In this document: piece by piece, positions 45,046-54,171 of the stretch
Position numbering within the stretch: the first letter of the stretch is position 1
Layout: each line of letters starts with the position of its first letter
The notes under the pieces: model-generated
Databases searched by the model: none
What the model was told of the DNA's origin: nothing
What the model saw: the letters and a program-made list of their open reading frames with translations, nothing else
Origin: Neorhizobium populisoli
Lineage (GTDB): Bacteria > Pseudomonadota > Alphaproteobacteria > Rhizobiales > Rhizobiaceae
NCBI RefSeq assembly: GCF_019430945.1
Contig: NZ_JAHYCB010000011.1
Coordinates: forward strand, 62,001-126,000
DNA length: 64,000 bases
Direction of reading: 5' to 3'
Position numbers and translations under genes: made by a program

Positions 45046-45141
45046 AGAAGGTGAAACAGCAGGCACTGAAACCTGCCTTCTCTGTTTTGCGAATGAGCCG
45101 GCGCAGAAGCGATCCGGGAGGTAGTGGAGGTGAACCTGCTG

Positions 45142-45687
45142 ATGAACAATGCGCAAGACGAAAGCCCAACGACACCAGCAGCTGAGGGCCTTACGCCGGC
45201 TCTCGCCCGGAACATCGACGCAGTTATGCAGCGTCGGCGCAAAACAGCAAATGCGGCCTCATCGCAAGAACGCGCAGCCGCTGCGATTAGTCGGTTCGCG
45301 GGATCGATGCCTTTCATCTACATTCACCTCCTTCTATATGGGGGGTGGATTGTTGCCAATCTGGACTTGTTGCCGGGAGTGCCCGCGTGGGATCCGTCGC
45401 TCGTCATTCTTGCTATGGAAGCTTCGGTCGAAGCCATTTTTCTCTCGACTTTTGTCCTGATAAACCAAAATCGAATGGCGGCCGAAGACGATACACGAGC
45501 TGATCTCGATCTACAGGTGAGTTTGTTGAACGAGCACGAAACGACCCGTCTAATCGCAATGGTGGAAGCGATTGCTAAGAAGTTGGAGGTGCCGCCGATC
45601 GAGAGCGACGAGGAGCTGAGCGAGCTGAAAAAAGATGTCGCTCCCGAGGCTGTGCTGGACCGAATTGAGTCGGAGGAGAAAGGCTAG
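45142..45687 (+). CDS. DUF1003 membrane protein
   Basis: The ATG at 45142 has GGAGG about 9 nt upstream (a GTG at 45124 is an alternative) and gives 181 aa. It shows the DUF1003 pattern: FAGSMPFIYIHLLLYGGWIV, DPSLVILAMEASVEAIFLST and the QNR block. Two membrane helices and a charged cytoplasmic tail are predicted. DUF1003 members are linked to cyclic-nucleotide or stress sensing without firm function. It lies 96 bp after the glycan cluster, possibly independent. Confidence 0.82.
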   Translation: MNNAQDESPTTPAAEGLTPALARNIDAVMQRRRKTANAASSQERAAAAISRFAGSMPFIYIHLLLYGGWIVANLDLLPGVPAWDPSLVILAMEASVEAIFLSTFVLINQNRMAAEDDTRADLDLQVSLLNEHETTRLIAMVEAIAKKLEVPPIESDEELSELKKDVAPEAVLDRIESEEKG

Positions 45688-46386
45688 GCGTTCACGAAGG
45701 CCCCCGCAACAAAGTCTACAGGTCATCTAAGTAGCTTTGTGTGGCGAATGACGACTTCTTGCACCGAGATTGCCAAAACCGATTGAGGTTTTGACGATGT
45801 CGTGAGCATGCTCGTATCACGATATATGCCCTATGTGTTGTTAAGTAACGTAGGAGCAGCCCTGAACCGACCGGTACATTGGGCGAAACCGGATACGGTG
45901 CTCGTGAGATACGCTTCCTATACGACATGGAAGGTAGTAAAATCCTGTCGCCCTGACTCTTCGGCCTCTGTGGCCTGCCGATAGCAAACGAATTGATCTC
46001 GCGTTTGCCATTCAAAATCCCCTACAATTTTCTTGGGCCGAGACTGCCGTAGAAAGCCCAACCTGCTGACCTGCGGAGTGACGGGGGAGATCGGGCGGGG
46101 AGATGGCCGCGCTAACTAGAAATGGACCGGTTCATGTTCAACAGGGATTCCGCTGCATTCAACCGGACCAGCTCGCGGCCATTCTGATCGAGCCGGTCTT
46201 AAATGCTCGCAATCTTTCGGGAAGCAATTCACCTAACCGGAACCCGTAACGCCTCTTTTTTTGAAGTGCTTCAGCATGGAAGTCTCCTAACGTGAGGCTG
46301 ATCTCTCTGCGTCGCTGCAGCGAGCAATTCACAAACCGGAAGGAGCCCGGACATATGAGAAAGATCAACAGGTGCCGTAAAGAATG
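45688..46386. other. Gene-free stretch
   Basis: No coding sequence, RNA gene or mobile-element fragment can be supported across about 700 bp. Base composition is less GC-rich than the flanks, which fits non-coding or decayed sequence. Confidence 0.35.
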
Positions 46387-46575
46387 TCAGCCGAGGTCCC
46401 TCAGCATTTTGGCTTCGGCCTCCAGCAAACGGGCGACCTCCTCGAGGCTCATGTGGGTGACGCACAGATGAATTGCACATTCCAGAAATCGGATCGAGGA
46501 CCGCCTCAGGTACGCATCCTGCTGTTCGGCGCAGATGCGGGACAGCCGGTTATTTTCGTGCTCGCTGTTGGGCAT
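46387..46575 (-). CDS. Small helical hypothetical protein
   Basis: The ATG at 46575 is preceded by GGAGGAG, a strong ribosome site, and the frame is 62 aa: MPNSEHENNRLSRICAEQQD then FLECAIHLCVTHMSLEEVAR. A helical, slightly acidic cytoplasmic protein with two Cys in one helix. No family recognised. The longer frame upstream to 46746 lacks a ribosome site. Confidence 0.55.
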   Translation of the reverse strand: MPNSEHENNRLSRICAEQQDAYLRRSSIRFLECAIHLCVTHMSLEEVARLLEAEAKMLRDLG

Positions 46576-47019
46576 GGTCTCCTCCGGAAGATCGGCCAAC
46601 CATCGGGGCACGGGTAAGTTCCTTGGATCTCTTCGATAACGCCAAATAATCATCCCAATGGGCTGCTGCGCCGAGATGCCATAATGCTTTGGAACGGTTG
46701 GCGTCTTTGACTGTTTGAGGTTTCTATGTGTATCGAGAGATCCCACACGATGTTCAAACCGCTTGCCAGGTTCATTCTAGTCGCCGCTTTCGCCGCCGAC
46801 AAACGCGCAACTACTTTGATCGGAGCTCCCGCGCGTTACGGCGCTCCCCAGCGACCCGAAGCAAGCAGCCTACTTCGGGAACCAAAGCGGTTCCCCCGGC
46901 CGATCTCGGTGTGACCAACATCCACCGGTGGCGAAGCATGTAAGACGATGCCTGGTGCATCGGCACAACGGCCGAATACCAATGGCCTAAAGATCAACCG
47001 CAACCTACGGGTCGCTGCA
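46576..47019. other. Gene-free stretch
   Basis: No gene is supported between the small minus-strand protein and the next plus-strand frame. Short frames on both strands overlap each other and lack start signals. Confidence 0.3.
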
Positions 47020-47247
47020 ATGACAAGAAGTAACCATCCATCAGCCCAAAAGACCGTAGAGAGGCAGGCCGCCCGAGATCTTTTCTCGTTGGAGAAGTCA
47101 CTGTTGCGGCAAGAAAAGGCAATCAGCCGGCTAATGTTCAGGGGAATGCCCATATCTGAGGAAGAAGGCAGGCTGCAAAAGACGTTGGAGGCCCTTCGGG
47201 AGCAACGTCTCACGTCAGCGGTCGCCGTTCGCCGCGCCGAACCCTAA
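47020..47247 (+). CDS. Small basic coiled-coil hypothetical protein
   Basis: A 75-aa frame from the ATG at 47020. Arg/Lys/Glu-rich helices (LFSLEKSLLRQEKAISRLMF, GRLQKTLEALREQRL) predict a helical hairpin. No clear ribosome site is visible and an upstream in-frame ATG at 46948 is possible. No family recognised. Confidence 0.4.
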   Translation: MTRSNHPSAQKTVERQAARDLFSLEKSLLRQEKAISRLMFRGMPISEEEGRLQKTLEALREQRLTSAVAVRRAEP

Positions 47248-47474
47248 ACGCGCCAATTTGCCCCGCGCCCGCTGGACTGCCGACACCTCGCGGGTGGGAT
47301 ATTCCTGCTAGGATATCGCTCCGTCGAGCGGAGCGTCCTTCCTGCTCGAACGCTTTGAGCGCCAATAGATTTCGCGATCCTGGGGGCTACCATCAAGCTC
47401 ATTTGAAACTGAGTGCGCAAAAAATGCATCACATCACGATGACCTCGATGACAGCGCGTGGTAATTCTTGCGGT

Positions 47475-48473
47475 ATGACGCGACAGGAAACAGCCAGAAC
47501 GCCCGCCCAATTCGATATGTTCGTCGACGCGGATGGCGCATCGCCGCTGCGATCTGCTGCCGACCTGCGCGTAAATCGTGGCAGTAACGTACGGATGGAT
47601 GAAGCTGAGATGGTGGCGCATCTCACCGCAACCGGCCGCTATCGCATCCTCCGGAAACTTGAGCCCCGGGAGGTCGCAACAGTCATTCGGACCGAATTCC
47701 CATTGATGGGTATCATCCTCGACACCGAGACCACTGGCCTCAACCCCCGTAAGGATGAGATCATCGAAATCGGCGTCATCGCCTTCACCTTCAACGAGAA
47801 AGGCGCCATCGGCGACGTCACGGGAATTTACGGCGGCTTACAGCAACCGAGCGGGCCTATCCCTGGCGAGATTACCAGGGTCACCGGCATCACCAGCGAA
47901 ATGGTGGCGGGTGAGGTTATCGACATAGTGGCGTTGCGGTCCCTGATCGATCCAGCCGATCTGATCATCGCCCATAATGCCGGGTTCGACCGTCCGTTCT
48001 GCGAGGCATTTTCACCCGCGTTCTCCAGCAAGGCATGGGCCTGCTCTAATGCCGAGATTGACTGGTCATCACGCGGCTTCGAGGGTACGAAACTGGGCTA
48101 CCTGATCGGTCAAGCGGGATACTTCCATGACGGTCACCGCGCCGTCGACGACTGCTTTGCGCTGCTCGAAGTCCTTGATCGTAAGGCACAAGCAGATGAT
48201 CTCACGCCGTTCGCTGAACTATACAGGGCAAGCCAGCGGTCGCGGGTGCGTATCTTCGCCGAGAACAGTCCCTTCGATTTCAAGGATCATCTGAAAGCAC
48301 GCGGCTATCGATGGTCGGACGGAAGCGAAGGGCGGCCGAAGTCGTGGTGGATCGAGGTGGATGAACCCGACTTAGAAGATGAGCTGCGCTATCTCCGCGC
48401 CGAGATCTACCAATATCCCGAAGCCGACCTGCCAACCAAATTCCTCACGGCGTTCGATCGTTTTAGAGCCTGA
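47475..48473 (+). CDS. DEDDh 3'-5' exonuclease (DNA polymerase III epsilon-like)
   Basis: The 332-aa protein has the three exonuclease motifs: Exo I ILDTETTGLNP, Exo II IIAHNAGFDRPFCEAF and Exo III HRAVDDCFALLEVL (His and Asp of DEDDh). The C-terminal part carries a separate region, KARGYRWSDGSEGRPKSWWI. It is likely a DNA repair or RNA-processing nuclease and not the replicative epsilon subunit, since it stands alone. The start is uncertain: ATGs at 47355, 47424 and 47475 are in frame and none has a good ribosome site. Confidence 0.85.
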   Translation: MTRQETARTPAQFDMFVDADGASPLRSAADLRVNRGSNVRMDEAEMVAHLTATGRYRILRKLEPREVATVIRTEFPLMGIILDTETTGLNPRKDEIIEIGVIAFTFNEKGAIGDVTGIYGGLQQPSGPIPGEITRVTGITSEMVAGEVIDIVALRSLIDPADLIIAHNAGFDRPFCEAFSPAFSSKAWACSNAEIDWSSRGFEGTKLGYLIGQAGYFHDGHRAVDDCFALLEVLDRKAQADDLTPFAELYRASQRSRVRIFAENSPFDFKDHLKARGYRWSDGSEGRPKSWWIEVDEPDLEDELRYLRAEIYQYPEADLPTKFLTAFDRFRA

Positions 48474-48758
48474 GAGCTCCGCAGCATCGTCGCCCGAAAG
48501 GGAGGTGAATTGGTGCACGGCCCTCCCAGAAGGGCGGATGCACGAGAGCTGGCGTGTGGTGAAGCAGCCCATATATCTGTTTCAGGTCCTGAAGACTAAT
48601 CCGTAAGGTCAAGGCTCGGAATTTTAAAATCCCAAGTCAAACTTGGTAGTCACAGGTTCACATCCCCTCAAGACACAGGGTCCCCCGCGCTTTTATGTGG
48701 CGCTGATGATCCAAATGAGGGAGCTGTGCTGAAGGACGACCTGAGGGGAGACATAACG

Positions 48759-50060
48759 TCAGGGAGAGCGGGGCGGCCGAGCGACTTGGACAGGTGACTT
48801 CATATCGATCTCCAGATGAGGGTAGGGGATGGAAATGCCGGCTTCCTTGAACGCATCCCATAATGCCATGAGGACCTGGCCACGGACGTTTGTCAGGCCG
48901 TTATTTGGGTCGGAAATCCAAAACCGCAGTTTGAAATCAAGCGACGAAGCGCCGAACGCTGTCAACCAGCAAACCGGCTTGGCGTAATCGTTCTCGACAC
49001 GCGGGACGGACGATGCGGTCTCGATCGCCAACCGAACCACCTCGTGCGGATCGCTGTCGTACGATGTGCCGAACACGACATCAATCCTGACAAAGTCGCT
49101 GGAGAATGACCAATTTACGACCTTCTGGGAGATAAAGTCTTCATTTGGTATAAGGTACTCCTTCCCATCCCGCGTGATGACCGAAACAAATCTCGACCGC
49201 AAATCACGAACGGAGCCGAACGTATCGCCGAGCGTGATCGTATCTCCGGGCTTGATCGACTTGTCGAGCAGAATGATGATTCCGGATATGAAGTTCGATA
49301 CGACCTTTTGCAGGCCAAAACCGATACCGACGCCCACGGCACCGGAAAACACGGTTAGCGCTGTAAGATCGACGCCGGTTGCGGTCAAAGCCAAAACAGC
49401 AGCAACAACGATTAAGCCGATCTTGATGAGCTTGCTGATGAGCACCTTGAAGGAAGGTGACAGATCGTTGGAGCGCTGAATCCGATGGGAGGCGACCTTC
49501 GCGATAAAACTTGCGAGCCAGACGAGGACTGTCACAAGAAGGAGGGTTTTCAGTATGATCAACAGGGAGAGACGGACAGCCCCGAGGTTGATGGAGGCGC
49601 TATCGAGCGCTGTGAAGATTGGGCCATCCAGCCCAAGGACGTTGAGGGCTATGTAGATCCAAATCGCCATTGCGGCGATTTTCGCCAAAGTTCTGTTTCG
49701 AATAATCCGCGTCAGCACGGAGGCTGCCAGCCAGGCGGCGCTCAAGATCAATGCCACGGACACAAGCCAACGGTTCTCCTCAGGAACCTGACGCTGGAGA
49801 AACGCTTCGGCGACGCCGAGCCACACGACCAGGAAGAGCCATCGTAGCCGACGAAGGAAAGCAATTGCTACGCGCAAGAGGTCGGGATTGCCCCGGATAT
49901 TTCGAGCTCTGCCTTCGAAAAACGGCTCGATCCGTCTTGCGAGCAGCGTCGAAATCGCAAACACCAGAGCGATGACAACGATTTGGATGGCTGTCCACTC
50001 GTTAATCAGGATAGCCTTCAGCCAAGCTAATGCACGATCGGATGTGATAGACAGGTCCAT
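48759..50060 (-). CDS. MscS-family mechanosensitive channel
   Basis: From the ATG at 50060 the protein is 433 aa with several N-terminal membrane helices. The pore-helix block GVGIGFGLQKVVSNFISG and the following LDKSIKPGDTI are diagnostic of the MscS fold; the beta domain continues RSRFVSVITRDGKEYLIPN. It should open under hypo-osmotic membrane tension. The longer frame to 50144 adds a non-membrane segment with no ribosome site and was not used. Bases 48474-48758 show no gene. Confidence 0.88.
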   Translation of the reverse strand: MDLSITSDRALAWLKAILINEWTAIQIVVIALVFAISTLLARRIEPFFEGRARNIRGNPDLLRVAIAFLRRLRWLFLVVWLGVAEAFLQRQVPEENRWLVSVALILSAAWLAASVLTRIIRNRTLAKIAAMAIWIYIALNVLGLDGPIFTALDSASINLGAVRLSLLIILKTLLLVTVLVWLASFIAKVASHRIQRSNDLSPSFKVLISKLIKIGLIVVAAVLALTATGVDLTALTVFSGAVGVGIGFGLQKVVSNFISGIIILLDKSIKPGDTITLGDTFGSVRDLRSRFVSVITRDGKEYLIPNEDFISQKVVNWSFSSDFVRIDVVFGTSYDSDPHEVVRLAIETASSVPRVENDYAKPVCWLTAFGASSLDFKLRFWISDPNNGLTNVRGQVLMALWDAFKEAGISIPYPHLEIDMKSPVQVARPPRSP

Positions 50061-50264
50061 TTCAAACCCCGCGGCTGCAGACTTATAACGGTCCGGCGGC
50101 TGGTTTGTTCGGGAGCGCGGCGTATTTGAAGCTGGTGGAATCAAGCGTGACGATCGCAGAGACTTCTAGGAAGACAAATTCTCTGCCGAGTGCGACGGAA
50201 GCTCGTTTTTCGTTCGTGTAATGCCCGACGCGAACCTGCCGGGCGAACCGAAAGCGAGGAGATC

Positions 50265-50359
50265 ATGAAGAAGATCATTTCAGCAGCTGAGGACTTTGTT
50301 AGTCGTTGGCGCGACTTCAATCCTGAGGCAGGGCCCGACGAGGCGCGAAACTACCAGCT
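50265..50359 (+). pseudogene. N-terminal fragment of a small protein cut by an IS110 remnant
   Basis: GAGGAG at ideal distance precedes the ATG of MKKIISAAEDFVSRWRDFNP. After about 31 codons the sequence becomes IS110 transposase in another frame, so the original C-terminus is lost. No family recognised. Confidence 0.4.
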
Positions 50360-50497
50360 TGGATCGCCTCTGTGCTGGAGCCGAGACCCTATAAGGTCGC
50401 TGCGGTAGCGCTGGCCAACAAAATAGCGCGTACAATATGGGCGCTCCCGGTCAAAGGAGGGACGTATCAGACTCCGGCAGTCATGATGAAGGCATAG
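50360..50497 (+). mobile_element. IS110-family transposase C-terminal remnant
   Basis: A 45-codon frame ending in TAG at 50497 reads LEPRPYKVAAVALANKIART then IWALPVKGGTYQ, the conserved C-terminal end of IS110/IS116/IS902 transposases (RxxxKVAxVAxANKxAR). The rest of the transposase, including the DEDD catalytic half, is missing. No terminal repeats are recognised, as expected for IS110. Confidence 0.8.
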
Positions 50498-50800
50498 ACA
50501 GAATTCCCGGCGGTATGTGCCGGGATAGCGGCAAGGTACAACAGCGTGATGAACCAATGGAACGCAACCCCAATATCGATCGGACCGTGTGATTCAGGGC
50601 GCCGTAGAGCGTGTGAGATTGATTAGGCGATCGACATTGCGGACTTCATCGTGGCCAGCGGGCTATACCGCATCAACAGGCCGAACATATGAATGCACCG
50701 TCCGATGGTGAACTACGAGGAAAATACCTTGTTGACCGGGCCGTTCCGCATAGGAATCATACACCGTCGCCAAGATGAACCCCGTTTATGGGGACACTGC
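50498..50800. other. Gene-free stretch after IS110 remnant
   Basis: No gene is supported; multiple stops in all frames. The sequence may include the non-coding end of the inserted IS110 element. Confidence 0.3.
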
Positions 50801-51189
50801 CTAGTTCCCGATGGCCCCTGATCGCCCAAACCATACGCCCAGCAGTGCTGCAAGAGACACAATGACGAGACATCCGCTGACAATGAGGAGCAGGATGCTT
50901 GGTATTTTCCTGACATCGGGTTCAGGGGGAGGCGGGCCCGGCCGAAATTCCCGCAGAACGGCGACGATGAAGCAAAAAGCGCTGAAAAGGACTAGAATGG
51001 TGCCGGTGGTAACGATGAGAAACTCTGGAACAACTGCTGCCAAGAGAGCTTTGGCACCGAGCCCACTTGCAAGGGCTGTCAGTCCAGTCCGCATCCATGC
51101 TGCATAGGTACGTTCAGCCGCATAAATCATCGGGCGGCCGCGAGCACCGTCCGGCGGTCTGGTTCCTGTGTCGCTCTGTCGTCGCTCAT
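50801..51189 (-). pseudogene. DUF202 (YidH-like) membrane protein, frameshifted
   Basis: An ATG at 51189 opens MSDDRATQEPDRRTVLAA, a typical DUF202 start. Near 51137 a missing base shifts the frame so that the downstream AAERTYAAWMRTGLTALASG and two further helices (VLFSAFCFIVAVLREF, LLLIVSGCLVIVSLAALL) are read separately, ending at 50801. An in-frame ATG at 51130 could still give a 109-aa product lacking the N-terminus. The start overlaps the preceding gene by 4 bp. Confidence 0.7.
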
Positions 51190-51383
51190 AGGCCGAACGA
51201 CACGTCAGAAGAGGAACGATCTAACTCGTCTTGTCGATGGCGCTGACTGCGCGACGACGACGTCAAGAAAGCATCAAGTTCGTCTCTTTTCGGGCCAAAC
51301 CGGGCAATGTGGCGAACCGCCTGCTGCCGGCTGATCCCATAGCGGTCAGCGAGTTCTTCCGCCGTGTACTCTTTATCGGACAT
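51186..51383 (-). CDS. Small helix-turn-helix-like (DUF3606-type) protein
   Basis: The ATG at 51383 is preceded by AAGGAG. The 65-aa product YTAEELADRYGISRQQAVRH with IARFGPKRDELDAFL resembles DUF3606 proteins, which have a compact three-helix fold. It is coupled to the DUF202 gene through an ATGA overlap. Function unknown; the family is common in rhizobia. Confidence 0.65.
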   Translation of the reverse strand: MSDKEYTAEELADRYGISRQQAVRHIARFGPKRDELDAFLTSSSRSQRHRQDELDRSSSDVSFGL

Positions 51384-51613
51384 AACAATCTCCTTCGCTG
51401 AGATAACCCGCGATTGAGGTCCCAGTTCCAGCACGCGGGACTTGCCGCCAACTCATTGATTCGAGGTTGATCTGATATTCCCGCGCGGTCTCACGGAGCC
51501 GGAAATCGTATCGGCCGTTTTGGACCTACATCGTGCGGGGACAATTCAATTGAAGAACATGAGCTCGTGCATCACCAAGCCATCACTGTGGTTTTGGGTG
51601 ATTACCCCCGTGC

Positions 51614-52145
51614 ATGGCTGCAAGATTCACTGCGGATTATGCAGCGGAGGGCAAGACGTCCGGGCTATCCGAAGCGTTGTTCCTGATTCAAATCATCATC
51701 CTCGTTGTGATCGGAAGGTTGCTCGGGAAGCGATGGTCCGCATCGGACAACCATCGATCGTGGGCCAGATCATCGGTGGCATCCTCCTTGGCCCCTCGGT
51801 GTTTGGGCTGCTCCTGCCGGACACACAGGCCGCTCTCTTTCCCGATGCGGAAGCTCAGAAGTCGATGGCGGATGCGGTCGCGCAGCTCGGCATCCTGTTC
51901 TTGCTGCTGCTGGCCGGCATGGAGACAGATCTCGGCCTGGCCCTGAGGCTCCGGCGAGCGGCCGCAGGCGTTTCACTGACGTGGTATTATTGTGCCGTTC
52001 GCGCTGGGCTTCGCGCTTGGTGAACTTGTCCAGGCCAACCTGCTTCCGGATCCGAACGCGCGGCTTGTCACTTCTCTGTTTCTAGGGACCGCCTTGTCGA
52101 TTTCATCCGATAAGATTGTTGCCTCTGTGGTGCGCGAAATGGATT
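51614..52145 (+). pseudogene. CPA2-type cation/proton antiporter, truncated and frameshifted
   Basis: Successive frames read ALFLIQIIILVVIGRLLGK, then VRIGQPSIVGQIIGGILLGP with SVFGLLLPDTQAALFP and AQLGILFLLLLAGMETDLGL, then FALGFALGELVQANLLPD with LGTALSISSDKIVASVV. These are the first membrane helices of KefB/CPA2 antiporters in order, with two frame changes. At about 52145 the antiporter ends abruptly against a chemoreceptor fragment on the other strand. Confidence 0.75.
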
Positions 52146-52147
52146 GC

Positions 52148-52553
52148 CGATCTCGGAAGAAGATTGTTCGATGCGTCCCATCGCGGAAAGGGCTTTGCGG
52201 ATGATCTCACCCGACTGTTCGGCACCATTGCGGGTACGGTTCACCAAGTCGCCCGCTTCTTGCGCCGTCTGGTGGAGTCCTTGACTGTCGTGGTGATTTT
52301 CGTCCAGTGCTGCCGCAGTCTCTTCCACGGCCGCTGCCTGTTGCTCAGTCCACTTGGCGAGGTCATCGGCGGCCGATTTGATCGCCTTGGCGCCTGCATC
52401 TATGCTTCGAGCATTCTGCGCCACATGGCTCAGGGTCTGCTGCGGCTTTTCGGCCGAAGCGTTAAAATCGTTGCGTGCGCCGTCCAGGTTCCGCGAAAAC
52501 CTGACCAATACGATGAGAAACGTCACCATTCGCGCGCTTGGAGAGGCCTGCAC
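52148..52553 (-). pseudogene. Methyl-accepting chemotaxis protein fragment
   Basis: The minus strand encodes WTEQQAAAVEETAAALDE, then (after two compensating frame changes) TAQEAGDLVNRTRNGAEQSG and RKALSAMGRIEQSSSEIG, the chemoreceptor signalling-helix region just before the hairpin tip. The conserved hairpin tip and C-terminal helix are missing, cut off at 52148. It cannot signal to CheA. Confidence 0.75.
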
Positions 52554-52794
52554 CTTTGCAATTCGCTTGATTTATCTCAAATCATAACTGTTCCGCTGAC
52601 AGATTAGGCATCTTGAATAGCTAGCGAAAGGTGGCGGCCGATGAAGCTTTCCGGCAGGCCGAGTTCGCGGCCGAAGCCACATTCCTCATCTGGAGATTTG
52701 CATCGATAGGTTCTAATGTTCGATGCTACGCTGCCCGGTCTGCGATTACCGGACTTTTTGCAGCGATCTCTCTACCGCAAGCTCAACCCGCACC

Positions 52795-54048
52795 TCACCC
52801 CTGGTTACTGACAACTGACGCCGGCCAAAGATGCGGGAACCAATGGCCGCCGATCATCCCGGTAAGGATAAGCCCCAATCCACCGTACAGTGTAGCCGCC
52901 CATGAGAACCCGACGCTGTCGATCAACGGTCCGGACACCAGGAGGCCGATTGGCAGACCGTAAACGGCCTGCATCCTGATCCCCATGATCCGGCCGAGCA
53001 GATCGGGATGCACCCCGCGCAGCAACAGGACAGACAACGGCAGGAGACATAAGATGGAGGCCGCACCGATCATCGCAAGGACAACCAATCCTATGAGCAT
53101 GCTTTCAGTCTGACCGAGCAATAATACCAGGCAATGCCATACGGCGCCGAAGATCAGCATCATCCGGGCCGGTCGCACGGAATGGCCCAAGTGGCCAAGC
53201 AGCAACGAGGCCGCCAAAGCTCCGACGCCGGTTGCGGCTGTCAGATAGCCCAAGCCGGCATGGCCAGCCTGATACACTTCACGTGCGATGTAGGGCAGAA
53301 GGCCCAAGGTGAACGGGAACGCCATCAGGTTCACCAGAAAAGCCAGGAGCATCGCCGCAAGGTGGGGCGGAGAGTTCCCTAGAGCCCTCAGGGCATCAAT
53401 GAAATCCTTTACTGGCGTGAATGGCAGCACAACTCCGCCGGCCGGGGGTTTGGAAGATGGTTGATGGATGCTGACCATCAAGGCTGCGCTGGCGAGATAA
53501 AACACGACAATGAATGGGTAGGCCCATTGGATGCCGAGGAGGGCAACCACACTCGCGCCGGTCAATGCTCCGACAATCCGGGCAGAATCGGTGGTGATCC
53601 GCGACAGGCTGATCGCGCTCATGAGGCGGTCACCTGCCACCATCCGGGTTGTCAGCACGTTTCGCATGCCCATGTCGGAAGGCCGTAGAAGGCCAGCGAG
53701 CCCGGCTATGACAAGAGCTGACAGCGGCGAAAGGGTACAAGTTAATGCCAAAACCGCAATCACTACCGCCAGCAGTGCATACGTGGTCCGCATGCAAAGA
53801 ATCACGTTGCGATGCCCCAGTCGATCGCCGGCTAGACCAAAGGCAGGGGCGATCAGCGTTCCGAAATACTGCAGCGAGGCAAAGAGTGTGAGCAACGGAA
53901 CTGAGCTCGTCTCAATGAAAATGAACCACCCTAAAATAATAGTTTCCATCTCCGTCGCGCAGGATGTCATCAGATCAGAGGACCATTGGAAACGGTAATT
54001 ACGAACCCCAAACGGAGAAAGCATGGAGGGCCGTTCAGTCATCTTCAT
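52795..54048 (-). CDS. Major facilitator superfamily transporter (enterobactin-exporter-like)
   Basis: The 417-aa protein has about twelve membrane helices and the MFS loop motif GLAGDRLGHRNVILCMR between helices 2 and 3, with the symmetric LLGRIMGIRMQAVYG in the second half. It is most like the DHA3/EntS group of efflux proteins. Export of a small hydrophobic compound or siderophore is plausible; the substrate is unknown. It stands alone between pseudogenes. Confidence 0.82.
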   Translation of the reverse strand: MKMTERPSMLSPFGVRNYRFQWSSDLMTSCATEMETIILGWFIFIETSSVPLLTLFASLQYFGTLIAPAFGLAGDRLGHRNVILCMRTTYALLAVVIAVLALTCTLSPLSALVIAGLAGLLRPSDMGMRNVLTTRMVAGDRLMSAISLSRITTDSARIVGALTGASVVALLGIQWAYPFIVVFYLASAALMVSIHQPSSKPPAGGVVLPFTPVKDFIDALRALGNSPPHLAAMLLAFLVNLMAFPFTLGLLPYIAREVYQAGHAGLGYLTAATGVGALAASLLLGHLGHSVRPARMMLIFGAVWHCLVLLLGQTESMLIGLVVLAMIGAASILCLLPLSVLLLRGVHPDLLGRIMGIRMQAVYGLPIGLLVSGPLIDSVGFSWAATLYGGLGLILTGMIGGHWFPHLWPASVVSNQG

Positions 54049-54171
54049 CTACTCGCGAACTACCCGCCCGATTAAAATTGCCGCTTGCCGTCGTTCAGCT
54101 TCCGAGTAATGCCCGGAACTGAATTGGGGATTGGCGGCCGCGACTAGCCGCCAATAGATGAGCAGGCTGCT

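Noticed and set aside
48514..48550. Imperfect hairpin after the exonuclease gene
   Set aside because: Two 5-bp stems separated by unpaired bases and no T-run; too weak to call a terminator.
48640..48690. tRNA T-loop-like GGTTCACATCCCC
   Set aside because: No matching D-arm, anticodon arm or 7-bp acceptor stem could be folded around it.
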